Origin: Gemmatimonadota bacterium | GTDB taxonomy: Bacteria; Gemmatimonadota; Gemmatimonadetes; Gemmatimonadales; Gemmatimonadaceae | Direction of reading: 5' to 3' | Length of the DNA: 64,000 nucleotides | NCBI GenBank assembly: GCA_016194585.1 | Contig: JACQBG010000028.1 | Span: 1-64,000, forward strand | Program-made: the position numbers and the translations under genes | Notes under the pieces: generated by a model | Databases searched by the model: none | What the model saw: only the letters and a program-made list of their open reading frames with translations | Told to the model about the DNA's origin: nothing | In this document: piece by piece, positions 24,391-32,883 of the stretch | How positions within the stretch are numbered: the stretch's first letter is position 1 | Layout of the letters: each line of letters opens with the position of its first letter

Positions 24391-25166
24391 TGGCCTTGCC
24401 CCGGATGCGCGCGCTGGCGGCCGTGCTCGCGCTGCTGCTGGCGCGTCACGCGCTCGCACAAGGCGCGACCGTCGACACGCCGCGCGGTGCGAAGGTGGCC
24501 GTGTTCGCGGACCTTCCCGCGGGACGCGGGCCGTTCGCCGCGGTCGTCCTCGGGCCGGGTGCGGAATACCCGATGCACGCGCCAGTGCTCGAGGCGACCA
24601 CGAAGGAACTCGTCGCGCGCGGCATCGCCGTGTACCGCTTCGATTGGGCGTACTACACCGCCGACCCCAAGGCGGGACGTGCCTCGCCTGGCCTGAAGAA
24701 CGAGGTCGAGGACATGACGTCGGTGGTGGCCTACGCGCGCCGCGACGCGCGTGTCGCCGGCGACCGCCTCTTCGCCGCCGGCAAGTCGCTCGGATCGCTG
24801 GTAGCGTGGCGCGTGCTCGAGGCCGATACCACGTTGCGCGGTGGGTTGCTCCTCACCCCCGTGTGCAGCCGGACGCGCGATGGCATCATCACGGCGGTGG
24901 CCGACCAGAACTACCCCGGCATCGCGTCGGAGCGACGCCCCCTCGCCTTCATCGCCGGCGAGCAGGATCCGCTCTGCGCCTCCCCGGTGCTGTACGGATT
25001 TGCGGCGCGCGCTGGCGGCCCGGCACGGGTGGCGGTGGTCGGGGGCAACCACACGTTCGAGGAGCCGTCGCTACCGGCCGACGCGCGCCTCACGGCGCTG
25101 CAACGGAACGTCGATCTCGCCGGCCGGTTCGCCGCGGACTTCGTGGCCCGGAACGCGCGACCATAA
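24390..25166 (+). CDS. Exported alpha/beta-hydrolase family protein
   Basis: A 258-residue protein with a signal peptide (MALPRMRALAAVLALLLARHALAQ) and an alpha/beta-hydrolase core. The nucleophile elbow is GKSLGS, the acid is probably in AFIAGEQDPLC and the catalytic His is in VVGGNHTFEEP. The plan matches the dienelactone-hydrolase/KANL3-Tex30-like group. The start ATG shares its A with the peptidase stop, so the two exported enzymes are co-translated. Substrate unknown. Confidence 0.8.
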   Translation: MALPRMRALAAVLALLLARHALAQGATVDTPRGAKVAVFADLPAGRGPFAAVVLGPGAEYPMHAPVLEATTKELVARGIAVYRFDWAYYTADPKAGRASPGLKNEVEDMTSVVAYARRDARVAGDRLFAAGKSLGSLVAWRVLEADTTLRGGLLLTPVCSRTRDGIITAVADQNYPGIASERRPLAFIAGEQDPLCASPVLYGFAARAGGPARVAVVGGNHTFEEPSLPADARLTALQRNVDLAGRFAADFVARNARP

Positions 25167-25263
25167 CGCACCCGCTCGCTGTTGCGGCGACGGCCCGGTG
25201 TTCGCACATTCGAGTGCGACGCCGGGCCGATGTTTCATCCATAACGCCGCCGAGGGACACGCG

Positions 25264-25974
25264 ATGACGCCGCTGCTTCCCGTTGCCACTCCTCCCTGCG
25301 CGGCGCTCGTCGCGCTCTTCGCGCTGGTCACTGCCACGGCGAACGCGCAGCAGGCCGGCACGCACGTCGTCGTCGATCCGCCCGCCGGCCCGATCACCGC
25401 CATCGCCGGCAAGGCCGTCGCCTTCAACGCGAGCGGTTCGACACCAGGCACCGCGGGACGCCCACTCGTGTTCCAGTGGAACTTCGGCGACGGGACGACC
25501 GCCAGCGGGCCCACCGTACAACACGTCTATGCCGCGAACGGGAGCTATGCGGCGGGATTGACCGTGGTCGAGGCGGGGCGTGGCACGGCGGTGCGCTGGT
25601 CGGTCACCGTGCGACCGGGCGTCGCGGCCGCGGCCGGCGCCGCGCCGCAAGTCGCGAATCCGGCGCTCGCCGCCGCGGCCAGCGCGCGCGCGGTACCGAC
25701 GGCCATCATCAAAGGACCGATGGGGATCGCGGTGGATTCGCTCGCCACCTTCGACGGCACGGGGTCGACGTCCGTTCCCGCGGGACGAGCACTCGCGTTC
25801 CATTGGGATTTCGGCGACGGCACCACCGCCGCCGGCGCGACCGTAGGCCACCGGTACAAGACCGTCAGCGAGTTCACGGTGACGCTCGTCGTCACCGACG
25901 GCGTGCTGCGGAGCGCGCCCGTCACGAGGACGATCCGCGTCGTCGTGCCGAACCCCGGGGCGAAGCACCCGTAG
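25264..25974 (+). CDS. Exported protein with two PKD domains
   Basis: A 236-residue protein with a signal peptide ending TANAQQ and two PKD (polycystic kidney disease) repeats. The cores are FQWNFGDGTTASGPTVQHVY (about residues 70-90) and FHWDFGDGTTAAGATVGHRY (about 180-200). PKD domains are beta-sandwich adhesion or scaffold modules in surface proteins and enzymes. There is no catalytic domain. GAGGGA lies before the ATG as a Shine-Dalgarno. The two repeats are alike enough to suggest internal duplication. Confidence 0.88.
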   Translation: MTPLLPVATPPCAALVALFALVTATANAQQAGTHVVVDPPAGPITAIAGKAVAFNASGSTPGTAGRPLVFQWNFGDGTTASGPTVQHVYAANGSYAAGLTVVEAGRGTAVRWSVTVRPGVAAAAGAAPQVANPALAAAASARAVPTAIIKGPMGIAVDSLATFDGTGSTSVPAGRALAFHWDFGDGTTAAGATVGHRYKTVSEFTVTLVVTDGVLRSAPVTRTIRVVVPNPGAKHP

Positions 25975-26049
25975 ACGGTCCCCCAATCGCTCCACGCGCG
26001 CCCGCGCCGGGCGCGGATCACTCCACGACCACCACGTAAGGATCACGAC

Positions 26050-26883
26050 ATGTCACGCAGAACGACCTTGCTGCTCAGCGCGCTCTTCCTGGGCCTCGGC
26101 GCCGTGCCCGCGACGGCGCAGAAGCCCGACGCCGCCAACTGCAAGGACCACGCGCTCATCAGCCGCATCCCCGACTACTGGATCGAGTCGTGCACGCTCA
26201 AGCAGTTCGACGCGTACGACTTCGCCTCGGGCAAGGGGAAGGCGCACGTCGAGGGCGCGTTCACGAACCTCCGCTACCAGCCGCCGGCCGGCCTCAACCC
26301 CAAGCCAAGCACGCTGCAGGTGCTGCGCAACGTCGAGAACGCCATCAAGAAGGTCGGCGGCAAGGTGATGGCCACCGACGCCAGCAAGGAGACGCTCACC
26401 CTCACCAAGGATGGCAAGGAACTGTGGGTCGAGGTGTGGGCCGACTACACCGGCAAGTACATCCTCACCATCGTCGAGAAGGCGGCGATGGAACAGCAGC
26501 TCGTCGCCAACGCCGACGCCTTCGCCGACGGCCTCAAGACGACGGGGCACATCGCGGTGGAGGGGATCCTCTTCGAGACGGGCAAGGCCGACCTCAAGCC
26601 CGAATCGAACGCCGCCATCGCCGAGGTCGCGAAGCTGCTGAAGAACGACGCCGCGCTGAAGCTCTACGTCGTTGGCCACACCGACAACGTCGGCGCGCTC
26701 GACGGGAACATGAAGCTCTCCCAGGACCGCGCGGCGGCCGTCGTGCAGGCGCTCGTGAAGACGCACGGCATCGCGGCGACCCGGCTGAAGGCGTTCGGCA
26801 ACGGCCCCTACGCGCCGGTCGCATCGAACGACGCCGAGGAAGGACGCGCGAAGAACCGTCGCGTCGAGCTGGTGAAGCAGTAG
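26050..26883 (+). CDS. OmpA-family outer-membrane/peptidoglycan-binding protein
   Basis: A 277-residue protein with a signal peptide (ending PATAQK) and a C-terminal OmpA domain (about 165-277): ILFETGKADLKPES, VVGHTDNVGAL (diaminopimelate-binding Asp) and EGRAKNRRVEL (conserved Arg). The N-terminal 160 residues have no clear beta-barrel and include CKDHALISRIPDYWIESC, so this is probably a periplasmic or lipid-linked cell-wall anchor rather than a porin. An AAGGA Shine-Dalgarno is visible upstream. A terminator follows at 26924. Confidence 0.9.
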   Translation: MSRRTTLLLSALFLGLGAVPATAQKPDAANCKDHALISRIPDYWIESCTLKQFDAYDFASGKGKAHVEGAFTNLRYQPPAGLNPKPSTLQVLRNVENAIKKVGGKVMATDASKETLTLTKDGKELWVEVWADYTGKYILTIVEKAAMEQQLVANADAFADGLKTTGHIAVEGILFETGKADLKPESNAAIAEVAKLLKNDAALKLYVVGHTDNVGALDGNMKLSQDRAAAVVQALVKTHGIAATRLKAFGNGPYAPVASNDAEEGRAKNRRVELVKQ

Positions 26884-26923
26884 AGCAGTAACCGGCTGAC
26901 CCCGTACTTTTGGTCTGAATCAC

Positions 26924-26958
26924 GCCCGACCGGCGGTTGCCGGTCGGGCCATTTCTTG
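26924..26958 (+). terminator. Hairpin terminator after the OmpA-family gene
   Basis: A perfect 11-bp stem (GCCCGACCGGC / GCCGGTCGGGC, 26924-26934 and 26939-26949) with a GGTT loop, followed by CATTTCTTG. Short T-rich tail; position between two plus-strand genes supports termination. Confidence 0.75.
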
Positions 26959-26999
26959 CGAACTTCCCGCGGTTCACCACCCACCACCGAGGCCACTCG

Positions 27000-27629
27000 A
27001 TGCTTCGACCCGCGTTGCTCCTCGCCGTCCTCGCCACACCGCTGGCCGCGCAGTCGTTCGAAGGCGCCATCGCCATGACCGTCACCTCCGACAACGGCAA
27101 GGCGAACGCGCTCGATTATCTCGTGAAGGGCAGCAAGCTCCGCATGGAGATGGCCGGCGGGCGCGGCGGGCCGATGGTCGTCATCTTCGACATGGCCGAG
27201 CGCAAGATGCTGATGATGATGGACGCGCAGAAGATGTACATGGAGCAGTCGATCCCCGACCCGGCGCCGATCGCCGAGAAGGCGAAGCCGGCGAAGATCG
27301 CGCGCACCGGCAAGACCGAGACCATCGCCGGCTACACCTGCGAGCACGTCATCGTCACCGAGGCCGACGCCTCGACCAGCGACGTCTGCGTCGCGAAGGG
27401 GCTCGGCACCTGGCGGATGCCCGGCGGCGGCCGCGGCGGCCCGCCGAAGGAACCGGAGTGGCAGTCCGGGCTCGGCGACGGCGGCTTCCCGCTCAAGGTG
27501 CAGAAGGGCGACAAGGTGATGGTCGAGGTGACGAAGGTCGACAAGAAGACGCTCGACGCCGCGCTCTTCGCTCCCCCCGCGGGATATCAGAAGTTCGACA
27601 TGGGCGCCATGATGCGGAAACGCCCGTGA
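27000..27629 (+). CDS. Exported DUF4412-like protein
   Basis: A 209-residue protein with a short signal (ending PLAAQS). The body, FEGAIAMTVTSDNGKANAL, LVKGSKLRMEMAG, then MVVIFDMAERKMLMMM and TETIAGYTCEHVIV, matches the DUF4412 / LolA-like lipoprotein-carrier-resembling family of secreted beta-rich proteins. A Gly-rich loop (GGGRGGPPKEPE) interrupts it near residue 140. The start ATG follows a GAGG sequence. Function unknown; lipid or apolar ligand binding is only a family-level guess. Confidence 0.75.
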   Translation: MLRPALLLAVLATPLAAQSFEGAIAMTVTSDNGKANALDYLVKGSKLRMEMAGGRGGPMVVIFDMAERKMLMMMDAQKMYMEQSIPDPAPIAEKAKPAKIARTGKTETIAGYTCEHVIVTEADASTSDVCVAKGLGTWRMPGGGRGGPPKEPEWQSGLGDGGFPLKVQKGDKVMVEVTKVDKKTLDAALFAPPAGYQKFDMGAMMRKRP

Positions 27630-27655
27630 CCGCCCGCACTTCGCACGGAAGGCTC

Positions 27656-28528
27656 ATGCTCCGATCCACCATGCGTGCGCTGCTCGTGCTCGCCTGCGCC
27701 GGCTCCGTCGCGCAGGCGCAGCTCGGCGGCCTCATCAAGCGAGCGATCGAGAAGAAGGTCGAGAAGAAGGCCGTGCCCGAGGAGACGCAGGGACCGCCGC
27801 TCGCCGGCGATCCAGTCGACGCGTCGACGCTCGACGCCCTGCTCAAGGGGCTCTCCGCCGAGATGGACGCGCGCGCGGCCACCGCGGCGAAGCACGACGT
27901 TCTGCTCGCGAAGCAGGACGAGTGGCGCGCCGCCGACAACGCCTCGCGCCCGGAATCCGACAAGTGGCACGCCGCGAACTCGAAGATCATGGACTGCGTG
28001 GAGCGCTCGCTGCGGAAGTCCGAGGAGGCGTTCCAGGAGGCGGCCGCGCAGAAGATGTCGAACCTCGGCGGCGACGCGAAGAGTCAGGAGTTCATCAAGC
28101 AGTACGTCGCGCTCAGCCAGCAGTTGGCGCAGGCCGTGCAGAAGAAGGACACGGCGGCGGTGCGCCGGCTGACGCGCCAGGTCGGGACCCTCATGGGCTC
28201 CGATCCGGCGGCCGACTCCGCGGCGGCGTACAAGGTGTGCGGCAAACCGCCCGCGCAGACCCCGGCGATGATCCGCACGGCGAAGCTTCGCGCCGAAGCC
28301 GACAGCCTGCAGGAGGAGTTCCGCAAGGCGGAGAGCGGCGGCGCCGATCGCGCCGTCGCCGCGTCGGGCATGCCGAAGGAGAAGTACTTCGTCGCGCGCG
28401 AACGGCTGCTCACCTGGAACTCGCAGCGCGTCGCGAACGAGGGGATGCGGTCGGTGACGAAGGATGAGGACGCGCTCTTCAAGTCGCGGCTCGCCGAGAT
28501 CAAGAAGGTCGAAGCCGCGTTGAGATGA
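27656..28528 (+). CDS. Hypothetical exported helical protein
   Basis: A 290-residue protein with a signal peptide (cleavage near AQAQ) and then mostly charged helices with Lys/Glu/Ala repeats (KRAIEKKVEKKA, KSQEFIKQYVALSQQLAQAV). Two Cys residues (in IMDCVERS and YKVCGKP) could form a disulfide. No known domain recognised. GGAAGG before the ATG is a good Shine-Dalgarno, and the stop overlaps the next ATG (ATGA). Confidence 0.65.
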   Translation: MLRSTMRALLVLACAGSVAQAQLGGLIKRAIEKKVEKKAVPEETQGPPLAGDPVDASTLDALLKGLSAEMDARAATAAKHDVLLAKQDEWRAADNASRPESDKWHAANSKIMDCVERSLRKSEEAFQEAAAQKMSNLGGDAKSQEFIKQYVALSQQLAQAVQKKDTAAVRRLTRQVGTLMGSDPAADSAAAYKVCGKPPAQTPAMIRTAKLRAEADSLQEEFRKAESGGADRAVAASGMPKEKYFVARERLLTWNSQRVANEGMRSVTKDEDALFKSRLAEIKKVEAALR

Positions 28529-29436
28529 ACCTGCTCGTGCTCGGACGCGCCGCGCTCGCCGCGGCGTGCGTCGTGACGAACGGCGGCAGCGCTCCGCTGC
28601 CGCCGTCTTCGTTGTCGGTGCGCGTGGCGGACGGCTGGCGCGAGTGGTGGCGGTCGGAACGCGCGCCCTCGCGCTACGCGCTCGGGGCACACGCGCTCGG
28701 CGCGCGACTGCACTGGCGCGACGGCGCCGCCGGGGTCGCGTGGGGGGAACTCGAGCTCTCCGGCACCGGCGAGGCCTGGCGCACGAGACTCGTCGTCGCC
28801 CGCGTCGATCCCCGGCTGGTGCGTCTGGAGCTCGACACCGCCTTCGCCGGGAGCGACGCCGCGTGGACGCTCGACCGCGCGGGCCCGGCGGCGGTCCTCG
28901 CCGTGAACGCGGGACAGTTCGTGCGCTCCCTCCCGTGGGGGTGGGTGCTGCTCGACGGCGCGCAGTTCCTGCGGCCGTCGCTCGCGCCGCTCGTCTCGAC
29001 GTTCACCGTCGCGCGGAGCGGGGTGGTGCGCCTCACGCACGCCACGATGCCCGACACGGCCGGCGTGCGATGGGGCTTTCAGTCGTATCCGACGCTCCTC
29101 GCGGCTGGCACCGTGCCCGATCCGCTGCGCACCGCCGGCTGCGGCGTGGACGTCGCGCACCGCGACGCGCGGCTCGCCCTCGGGCTCGACGCCGAGGGAC
29201 GCATGATCATCGCGCTCACGCGGTTCGACGCGATGGGGGCCGCCTTCGACCGCGTCCCCTTCGGCCTCACGACGCCGGAGATGGCGGCCGTGATGGGCGA
29301 ACTCGGCGCGGTCGACGCCGTGCTGCTCGACGGCGGCATCTCGGCGCAGCTCCTGGTGCGCGATGCGCAGGGCGCGGCGCATGCGTGGCCCGGCGTCCGG
29401 CGGGTGCCGCTGGCGCTGGTGGCGCACGCCCGTTGA
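28525..29436 (+). CDS. Phosphodiester-glycosidase (NAGPA/DUF2233)-like protein
   Basis: A 303-residue protein with a weak N-terminal hydrophobic segment. The core resembles the phosphodiester glycosidase family related to the mammalian uncovering enzyme: AVLAVNAGQF (in place of N.GFF), TAGCGVDVAHRD, and the C-terminal DAVLLDGGISAQL, which matches the D-GG-S signature. Family members hydrolyse sugar phosphodiesters such as GlcNAc-1-P diesters. Translation is coupled to the gene before. The signature is partial, so function is tentative. Confidence 0.65.
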   Translation: MNLLVLGRAALAAACVVTNGGSAPLPPSSLSVRVADGWREWWRSERAPSRYALGAHALGARLHWRDGAAGVAWGELELSGTGEAWRTRLVVARVDPRLVRLELDTAFAGSDAAWTLDRAGPAAVLAVNAGQFVRSLPWGWVLLDGAQFLRPSLAPLVSTFTVARSGVVRLTHATMPDTAGVRWGFQSYPTLLAAGTVPDPLRTAGCGVDVAHRDARLALGLDAEGRMIIALTRFDAMGAAFDRVPFGLTTPEMAAVMGELGAVDAVLLDGGISAQLLVRDAQGAAHAWPGVRRVPLALVAHAR

Positions 29437-29460
29437 GCGGCGCGCGCCAGAAGGCACGCG

Positions 29461-30642
29461 TCAGGGCGTGAGCGAGACCTTGTAGAACGGGAAGGGCTTG
29501 AGCGCCCACTCGTGCTCGCCGCCCACGTAGTACCCCCACGCCATGATTGTGCCGTCGGCCTTCAGCGCGAACGCGCTGTTGCTCGCGTACCAGCTCGCGA
29601 GCACCGGGCCGAGCCCGATCGGCGGGTGCGGTGTCGGCGTGACCTTGTCGATGAACCCGTCGCCGAGCGAGCCGAACATGCCGGAGCCCCAGCCGAGCAT
29701 CGTGCCGTCCTTGAGGCGCACCATCGATCCGCCGGCCGACATCGCCGCGACCGCGTTCGTGATCCCCGGCATCTTCCTCGGCGTGGTCTGCTTCACGCTC
29801 TTCGCGACGCCGGGGCCGAGGTGACCGTTGATGTTGCCGCCGCACACCCACACCGTGCCGTCGGCGCGCACGAACACCGGGGCGTCGCTCGCCGCGACGT
29901 CGACGACGTCCGCGAGTCCCTGCACCTGGGCCGGCCGCGTGCGCGTCTCGGTGGTGCCGTCGCACAACTCACCGTCCTTGTTGTGCCCCCACGCCCACAC
30001 GGTGCCGTCGGCCTTGAGCGCGTACATCTGCTGGTTGCCGATCACGACCTTCTTCACCCCCGTCAGTCCCTGCACGGGCGTCGGCTTGGGCTCGCAGTCC
30101 ATGTGCTTGGGCTCGGGGCCGTTGCCGAAGTATCCCGCGTCGTGCGAGCCCCACACGCGCACCGTACCGTCGTTGAGCACCGCGACCGAGAAATCCTCCC
30201 CGGCGGCGACCTGCACGGCGTCAAGCACGCCGGCCATCACGATCGGCGCGAGGCGCTTGCGGTCATCGGTCACCGTCAGCTCGCACGCGTCGTTGCGCCC
30301 CCAGCCGAGCACGGTGCCGTCGCGCTTGAGCACGAGCGCGTGCCGCGGGCCGACCGACGCGTCGATGATGTCGGTGAGCCCGGGGATGAGGGCGGGTGTC
30401 TTCCGCTCGTTCTCCGTGCCGTCGCCGAGGTAGGTCGCCTCGCCGCCCGGCGAGCCCCACGACATCACCGTGCCGTCGACGTTCACGATCAGGTTCATCC
30501 CCATCGCGCCGGCGATGACCGGGAGGCGCGGCGCGCGCTGGCCATCGACGACCGTGGGGCGCGCCCCGAGGCTCGCGACGAGGAGGGCCGCGACGAGGGG
30601 CGCGGCACGGTGACGGGACACCCGCGAAGAAGCGTCGTGCAT
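29461..30642 (-). CDS. Exported RCC1-repeat (beta-propeller) protein
   Basis: A 393-residue protein with a signal peptide and at least seven RCC1-type blades, each with a hydrophobic core, DGTV and a WG pair: NVDGTVMSWGSPGG, KRDGTVLGWGRND, NDGTVRVWGSHDAG, KADGTVWAWGHNKDG, RADGTVWVCGGNINGHLG, KDGTMLGWGSGMFGSLG and KADGTIMAWGYY. The repeats build a beta-propeller used for binding, not catalysis. Immediately upstream on the same strand is a CsgG-like gene, so both may be secreted together. Confidence 0.9.
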   Translation of the reverse strand: MHDASSRVSRHRAAPLVAALLVASLGARPTVVDGQRAPRLPVIAGAMGMNLIVNVDGTVMSWGSPGGEATYLGDGTENERKTPALIPGLTDIIDASVGPRHALVLKRDGTVLGWGRNDACELTVTDDRKRLAPIVMAGVLDAVQVAAGEDFSVAVLNDGTVRVWGSHDAGYFGNGPEPKHMDCEPKPTPVQGLTGVKKVVIGNQQMYALKADGTVWAWGHNKDGELCDGTTETRTRPAQVQGLADVVDVAASDAPVFVRADGTVWVCGGNINGHLGPGVAKSVKQTTPRKMPGITNAVAAMSAGGSMVRLKDGTMLGWGSGMFGSLGDGFIDKVTPTPHPPIGLGPVLASWYASNSAFALKADGTIMAWGYYVGGEHEWALKPFPFYKVSLTP

Positions 30643-30668
30643 CGTTCGCTTCGTGCGACGGGCGTCGA

Positions 30669-31664
30669 TCAGGGCGTCGCGAACCGCAGCACGTGTCCGC
30701 GCGTGATCCCATCCCCCTTGGTGATCTTCGCGGTGCTGAACTTCTCGAGCACCGTGTCGATCACGATCGTGCCCACCTGGCGCTCGGGCGCGCCGAGCGA
30801 CTTCCCGGTCTCGGGATCGACGAGCGGCGGCTGCTGCTCGAAGACGAGCAGTTCGAGGCCAGGCTTCATGCCGTCGGCCGCCGTCGCGTTCACGTACACG
30901 ACGCCGTCGCGCACGTCGATCACGCGCCCCGTCCAGGCGATCTTCGGCATCCCGGCGATGAGCGCCTTCACCGCTTCGGCGAGCGCGTCGCGCGACGCCT
31001 GCCCGAGCGGCGTCGCCGTGGTGCCGCCGGCGCTCCACGCCTTGTCGTCGCGCGTGAGATCGGCGGCGACTCCCGTCTGGCTCGCCTTGCCGGTGCCCTT
31101 CGACGACCAGATCAGTTCGCTCGTCGACGGATCGATGAGCCGCAGGTCGATGATCACCTCAGCGGTCACGCGGTCGCTCGACACGCTGAGCCCCGGGATC
31201 ATGTTCGACACCTTGCCGCCGATGCTCGATTTCGAGTACGAGAAGCCGGTGATGTCGCCCGTGATCAGGGCCTGTGCGCCGAGCATCGCGCCGGTGCGCG
31301 CCCCGGTCTCCTTGGTGGTCTTGCCGGCGGCGGCGAGCGCCTGCTCCTGATCCATCTGCTGCTGCGCGGCGCGCTCGAGCACCGTGAAACGCCCGGTCTT
31401 CACGAGCACGGTACCGAGCATCTCGGTGAGTCCGCGCGCGAACTCAGCGGGGGCCGGGATCGCCACGGAGGTCGTCGTCTGCACTCCTGTGGGCATGCCG
31501 CCCGGCATCCCGCCGATGCCGGTCTGCGAGGTCTGCATCTTGAGCGCGGAGCCGGAAAGGTCCATCACGGCGACGCGCAGCTTCTGCGACGCCGGTTGCT
31601 GGGCCGACGCGACGGCGGCAAAGCTGGCCGACGCGACGGCGAGCAGGAGACGGCGATGGGGCAT
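30669..31664 (-). CDS. CsgG/HfaB-like exported protein (no lipobox)
   Basis: A 331-residue exported protein. Residues about 27-230 match the CsgG/curli-assembly fold: RVAVMDLSGSAL, FARGLTEMLGTVLVKTGRFTVLERAA and AMLGAQALITGDITGF, followed by AEVIIDLRLIDPSTSELIWSS. CsgG forms an outer-membrane secretion channel as a lipoprotein. Here the signal ends AVASAQQ and no lipobox Cys is seen, so it may be a soluble periplasmic relative. The Gly/Met-rich loop (GIGGMPGGMPTGV) after residue 45 is unusual. Confidence 0.8.
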   Translation of the reverse strand: MPHRRLLLAVASASFAAVASAQQPASQKLRVAVMDLSGSALKMQTSQTGIGGMPGGMPTGVQTTTSVAIPAPAEFARGLTEMLGTVLVKTGRFTVLERAAQQQMDQEQALAAAGKTTKETGARTGAMLGAQALITGDITGFSYSKSSIGGKVSNMIPGLSVSSDRVTAEVIIDLRLIDPSTSELIWSSKGTGKASQTGVAADLTRDDKAWSAGGTTATPLGQASRDALAEAVKALIAGMPKIAWTGRVIDVRDGVVYVNATAADGMKPGLELLVFEQQPPLVDPETGKSLGAPERQVGTIVIDTVLEKFSTAKITKGDGITRGHVLRFATP

Positions 31665-31692
31665 GGGGTCGTTCCTCGAGGTGCGTCGGACG

Positions 31693-32127
31693 TCAGGGCT
31701 TCTTGGTGAGCGGCGCGACCAGCTTCTTCTCGATCGGCGGCACGTACGTCACCGTCGTCGACGGGCCGCGCTTCCCTTCGGCGTCGACGACCTGCACGCG
31801 GTACTGCACCGATTCGCGCGTCGTCTTCCACTCCCCGTCGAAGAACGCGTTCGACTTGCCGGTCGGCAGGTTCCCGATCAGCTCTTCCTTGCCGTTGGGG
31901 AGGGGAGTGCGCCACAAGAGGTAGCCCGTCGCGCCATCGACGACCGCCCAATTGAGCTGGATGCCGTCGTTCATGCGCGCGGCGGTGAAGGTCGCGGGGG
32001 CCGCGATCGGTGCGGCGGGCGCTTTCCGTATCCCGCGTCCGACCGTTTGCGCGGCGAGCGGCGTCGCGACGAGTGATGCGGCGATGACGACGATGAACGC
32101 ACGGGATCGCGGATCGAAGGAGCGCAT
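31693..32127 (-). CDS. Exported Fn3-like protein
   Basis: A 144-residue protein with a signal peptide (cleavage near AAQ) and one fibronectin-type-III-like sandwich: FTAARMNDGIQLNWAVVDGA, GYLLWRTPLPNGKEEL, QYRVQVVDAEGKRGPST. Fn3 domains are structural or adhesion modules. It lies 29 bp upstream of the CsgG-like gene on the same strand and probably shares its transcript, forming a small secreted-protein group with the RCC1 protein. Function unknown. Confidence 0.75.
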   Translation of the reverse strand: MRSFDPRSRAFIVVIAASLVATPLAAQTVGRGIRKAPAAPIAAPATFTAARMNDGIQLNWAVVDGATGYLLWRTPLPNGKEELIGNLPTGKSNAFFDGEWKTTRESVQYRVQVVDAEGKRGPSTTVTYVPPIEKKLVAPLTKKP

Positions 32128-32265
32128 GCGACCTCAAGTCAGAAGGATGGGCCCGCATGGCTGCGCGGCACAGTCACGCGGCATGCCGAGTATGCGCAGC
32201 GAGAGCGGCGGACGCAAGCCGCGGGAGCGGCCGAGACACCGGTGCGCCCGGTTGTGCCTGCGGCG

Positions 32266-32883
32266 TCAGGTCGCGGGCGGCGCGGCCGCCGCTCGCACCA
32301 CCCCCGCCATCACGCCGAGCACGACGTAATCGTCGCCAGGCCCGAGCTCGAGATCCTCGCCCGCGTCGGGCGCGTCGAGCACGAGCGTCCCGCCGCGGCG
32401 CCGCATCGTGCGCACGAGCACCGCGCCCCCGACGCGCACCGCCACCGCGTCGCCGTCACGCGCGCGCTGCGACGGATGCACGATCACGAAGTCGTTCTCC
32501 AGCACGCCGAAGCGGGGCGCGTGCCCCGGGAAGGCGCGCACGAGGAACGCCTCCGCCGACGGCACGAGCGTGCGATCGAGCGTGAGGTGGCCATCCGGCG
32601 CCATCTCCGCCGCGCCGGCGACAGGGCGCAGCACGGGCACGGGCATCGTACCCGTGCCTCCCGTGTAGCCCACGAGCGTCACGCCGCGCGAGCGGCCGGG
32701 GTGCCGCTTCACGTATCCCTTCCGCTCGAGCGACGCCAGCAAGTCGGTCACCGACTTCGTGCTCGGGATGCGCAACGCCGCGCCGATGTCGCGCACGCTC
32801 GGCTGGAACGTGTGCTCCGCGAGGAAGTCGAGCAGGTAATGCCACACCTGCTGCTCGATCGGCGTGAGTGGCACGCGCGTCAC
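32266..32883 (-). CDS. LexA-like repressor lacking the catalytic Ser/Lys dyad
   Basis: A 205-residue LexA-family protein. The GTG start sits in the gltX stop (GTGA). Residues 1-72 are the winged helix (LTPIEQQVWHYL, QPSVRDIGAALRIPSTKSV, LERKGYVKRH). Residues about 80-205 are the S24-like domain. The Ala89-Gly90 pair is at the usual cleavage site. An ungapped alignment with E. coli LexA puts His121 at the nucleophilic Ser (S119), Ala122 at the following Met and Arg158 at the catalytic Lys (K156). So it should bind DNA and dimerise but not self-cleave in response to RecA. It may be a constitutive repressor, a paralogue under other control, or cleaved by a partner. Confidence 0.85.
   Translation of the reverse strand: MTRVPLTPIEQQVWHYLLDFLAEHTFQPSVRDIGAALRIPSTKSVTDLLASLERKGYVKRHPGRSRGVTLVGYTGGTGTMPVPVLRPVAGAAEMAPDGHLTLDRTLVPSAEAFLVRAFPGHAPRFGVLENDFVIVHPSQRARDGDAVAVRVGGAVLVRTMRRRGGTLVLDAPDAGEDLELGPGDDYVVLGVMAGVVRAAAAPPAT

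Noticed and set aside
21394-24459. 1,021-residue minus-strand ORF over the M14 peptidase
   Set aside because: Antisense shadow in a very GC-rich gene; no domain and no start context, while the plus strand has the zinc site and signal peptide.
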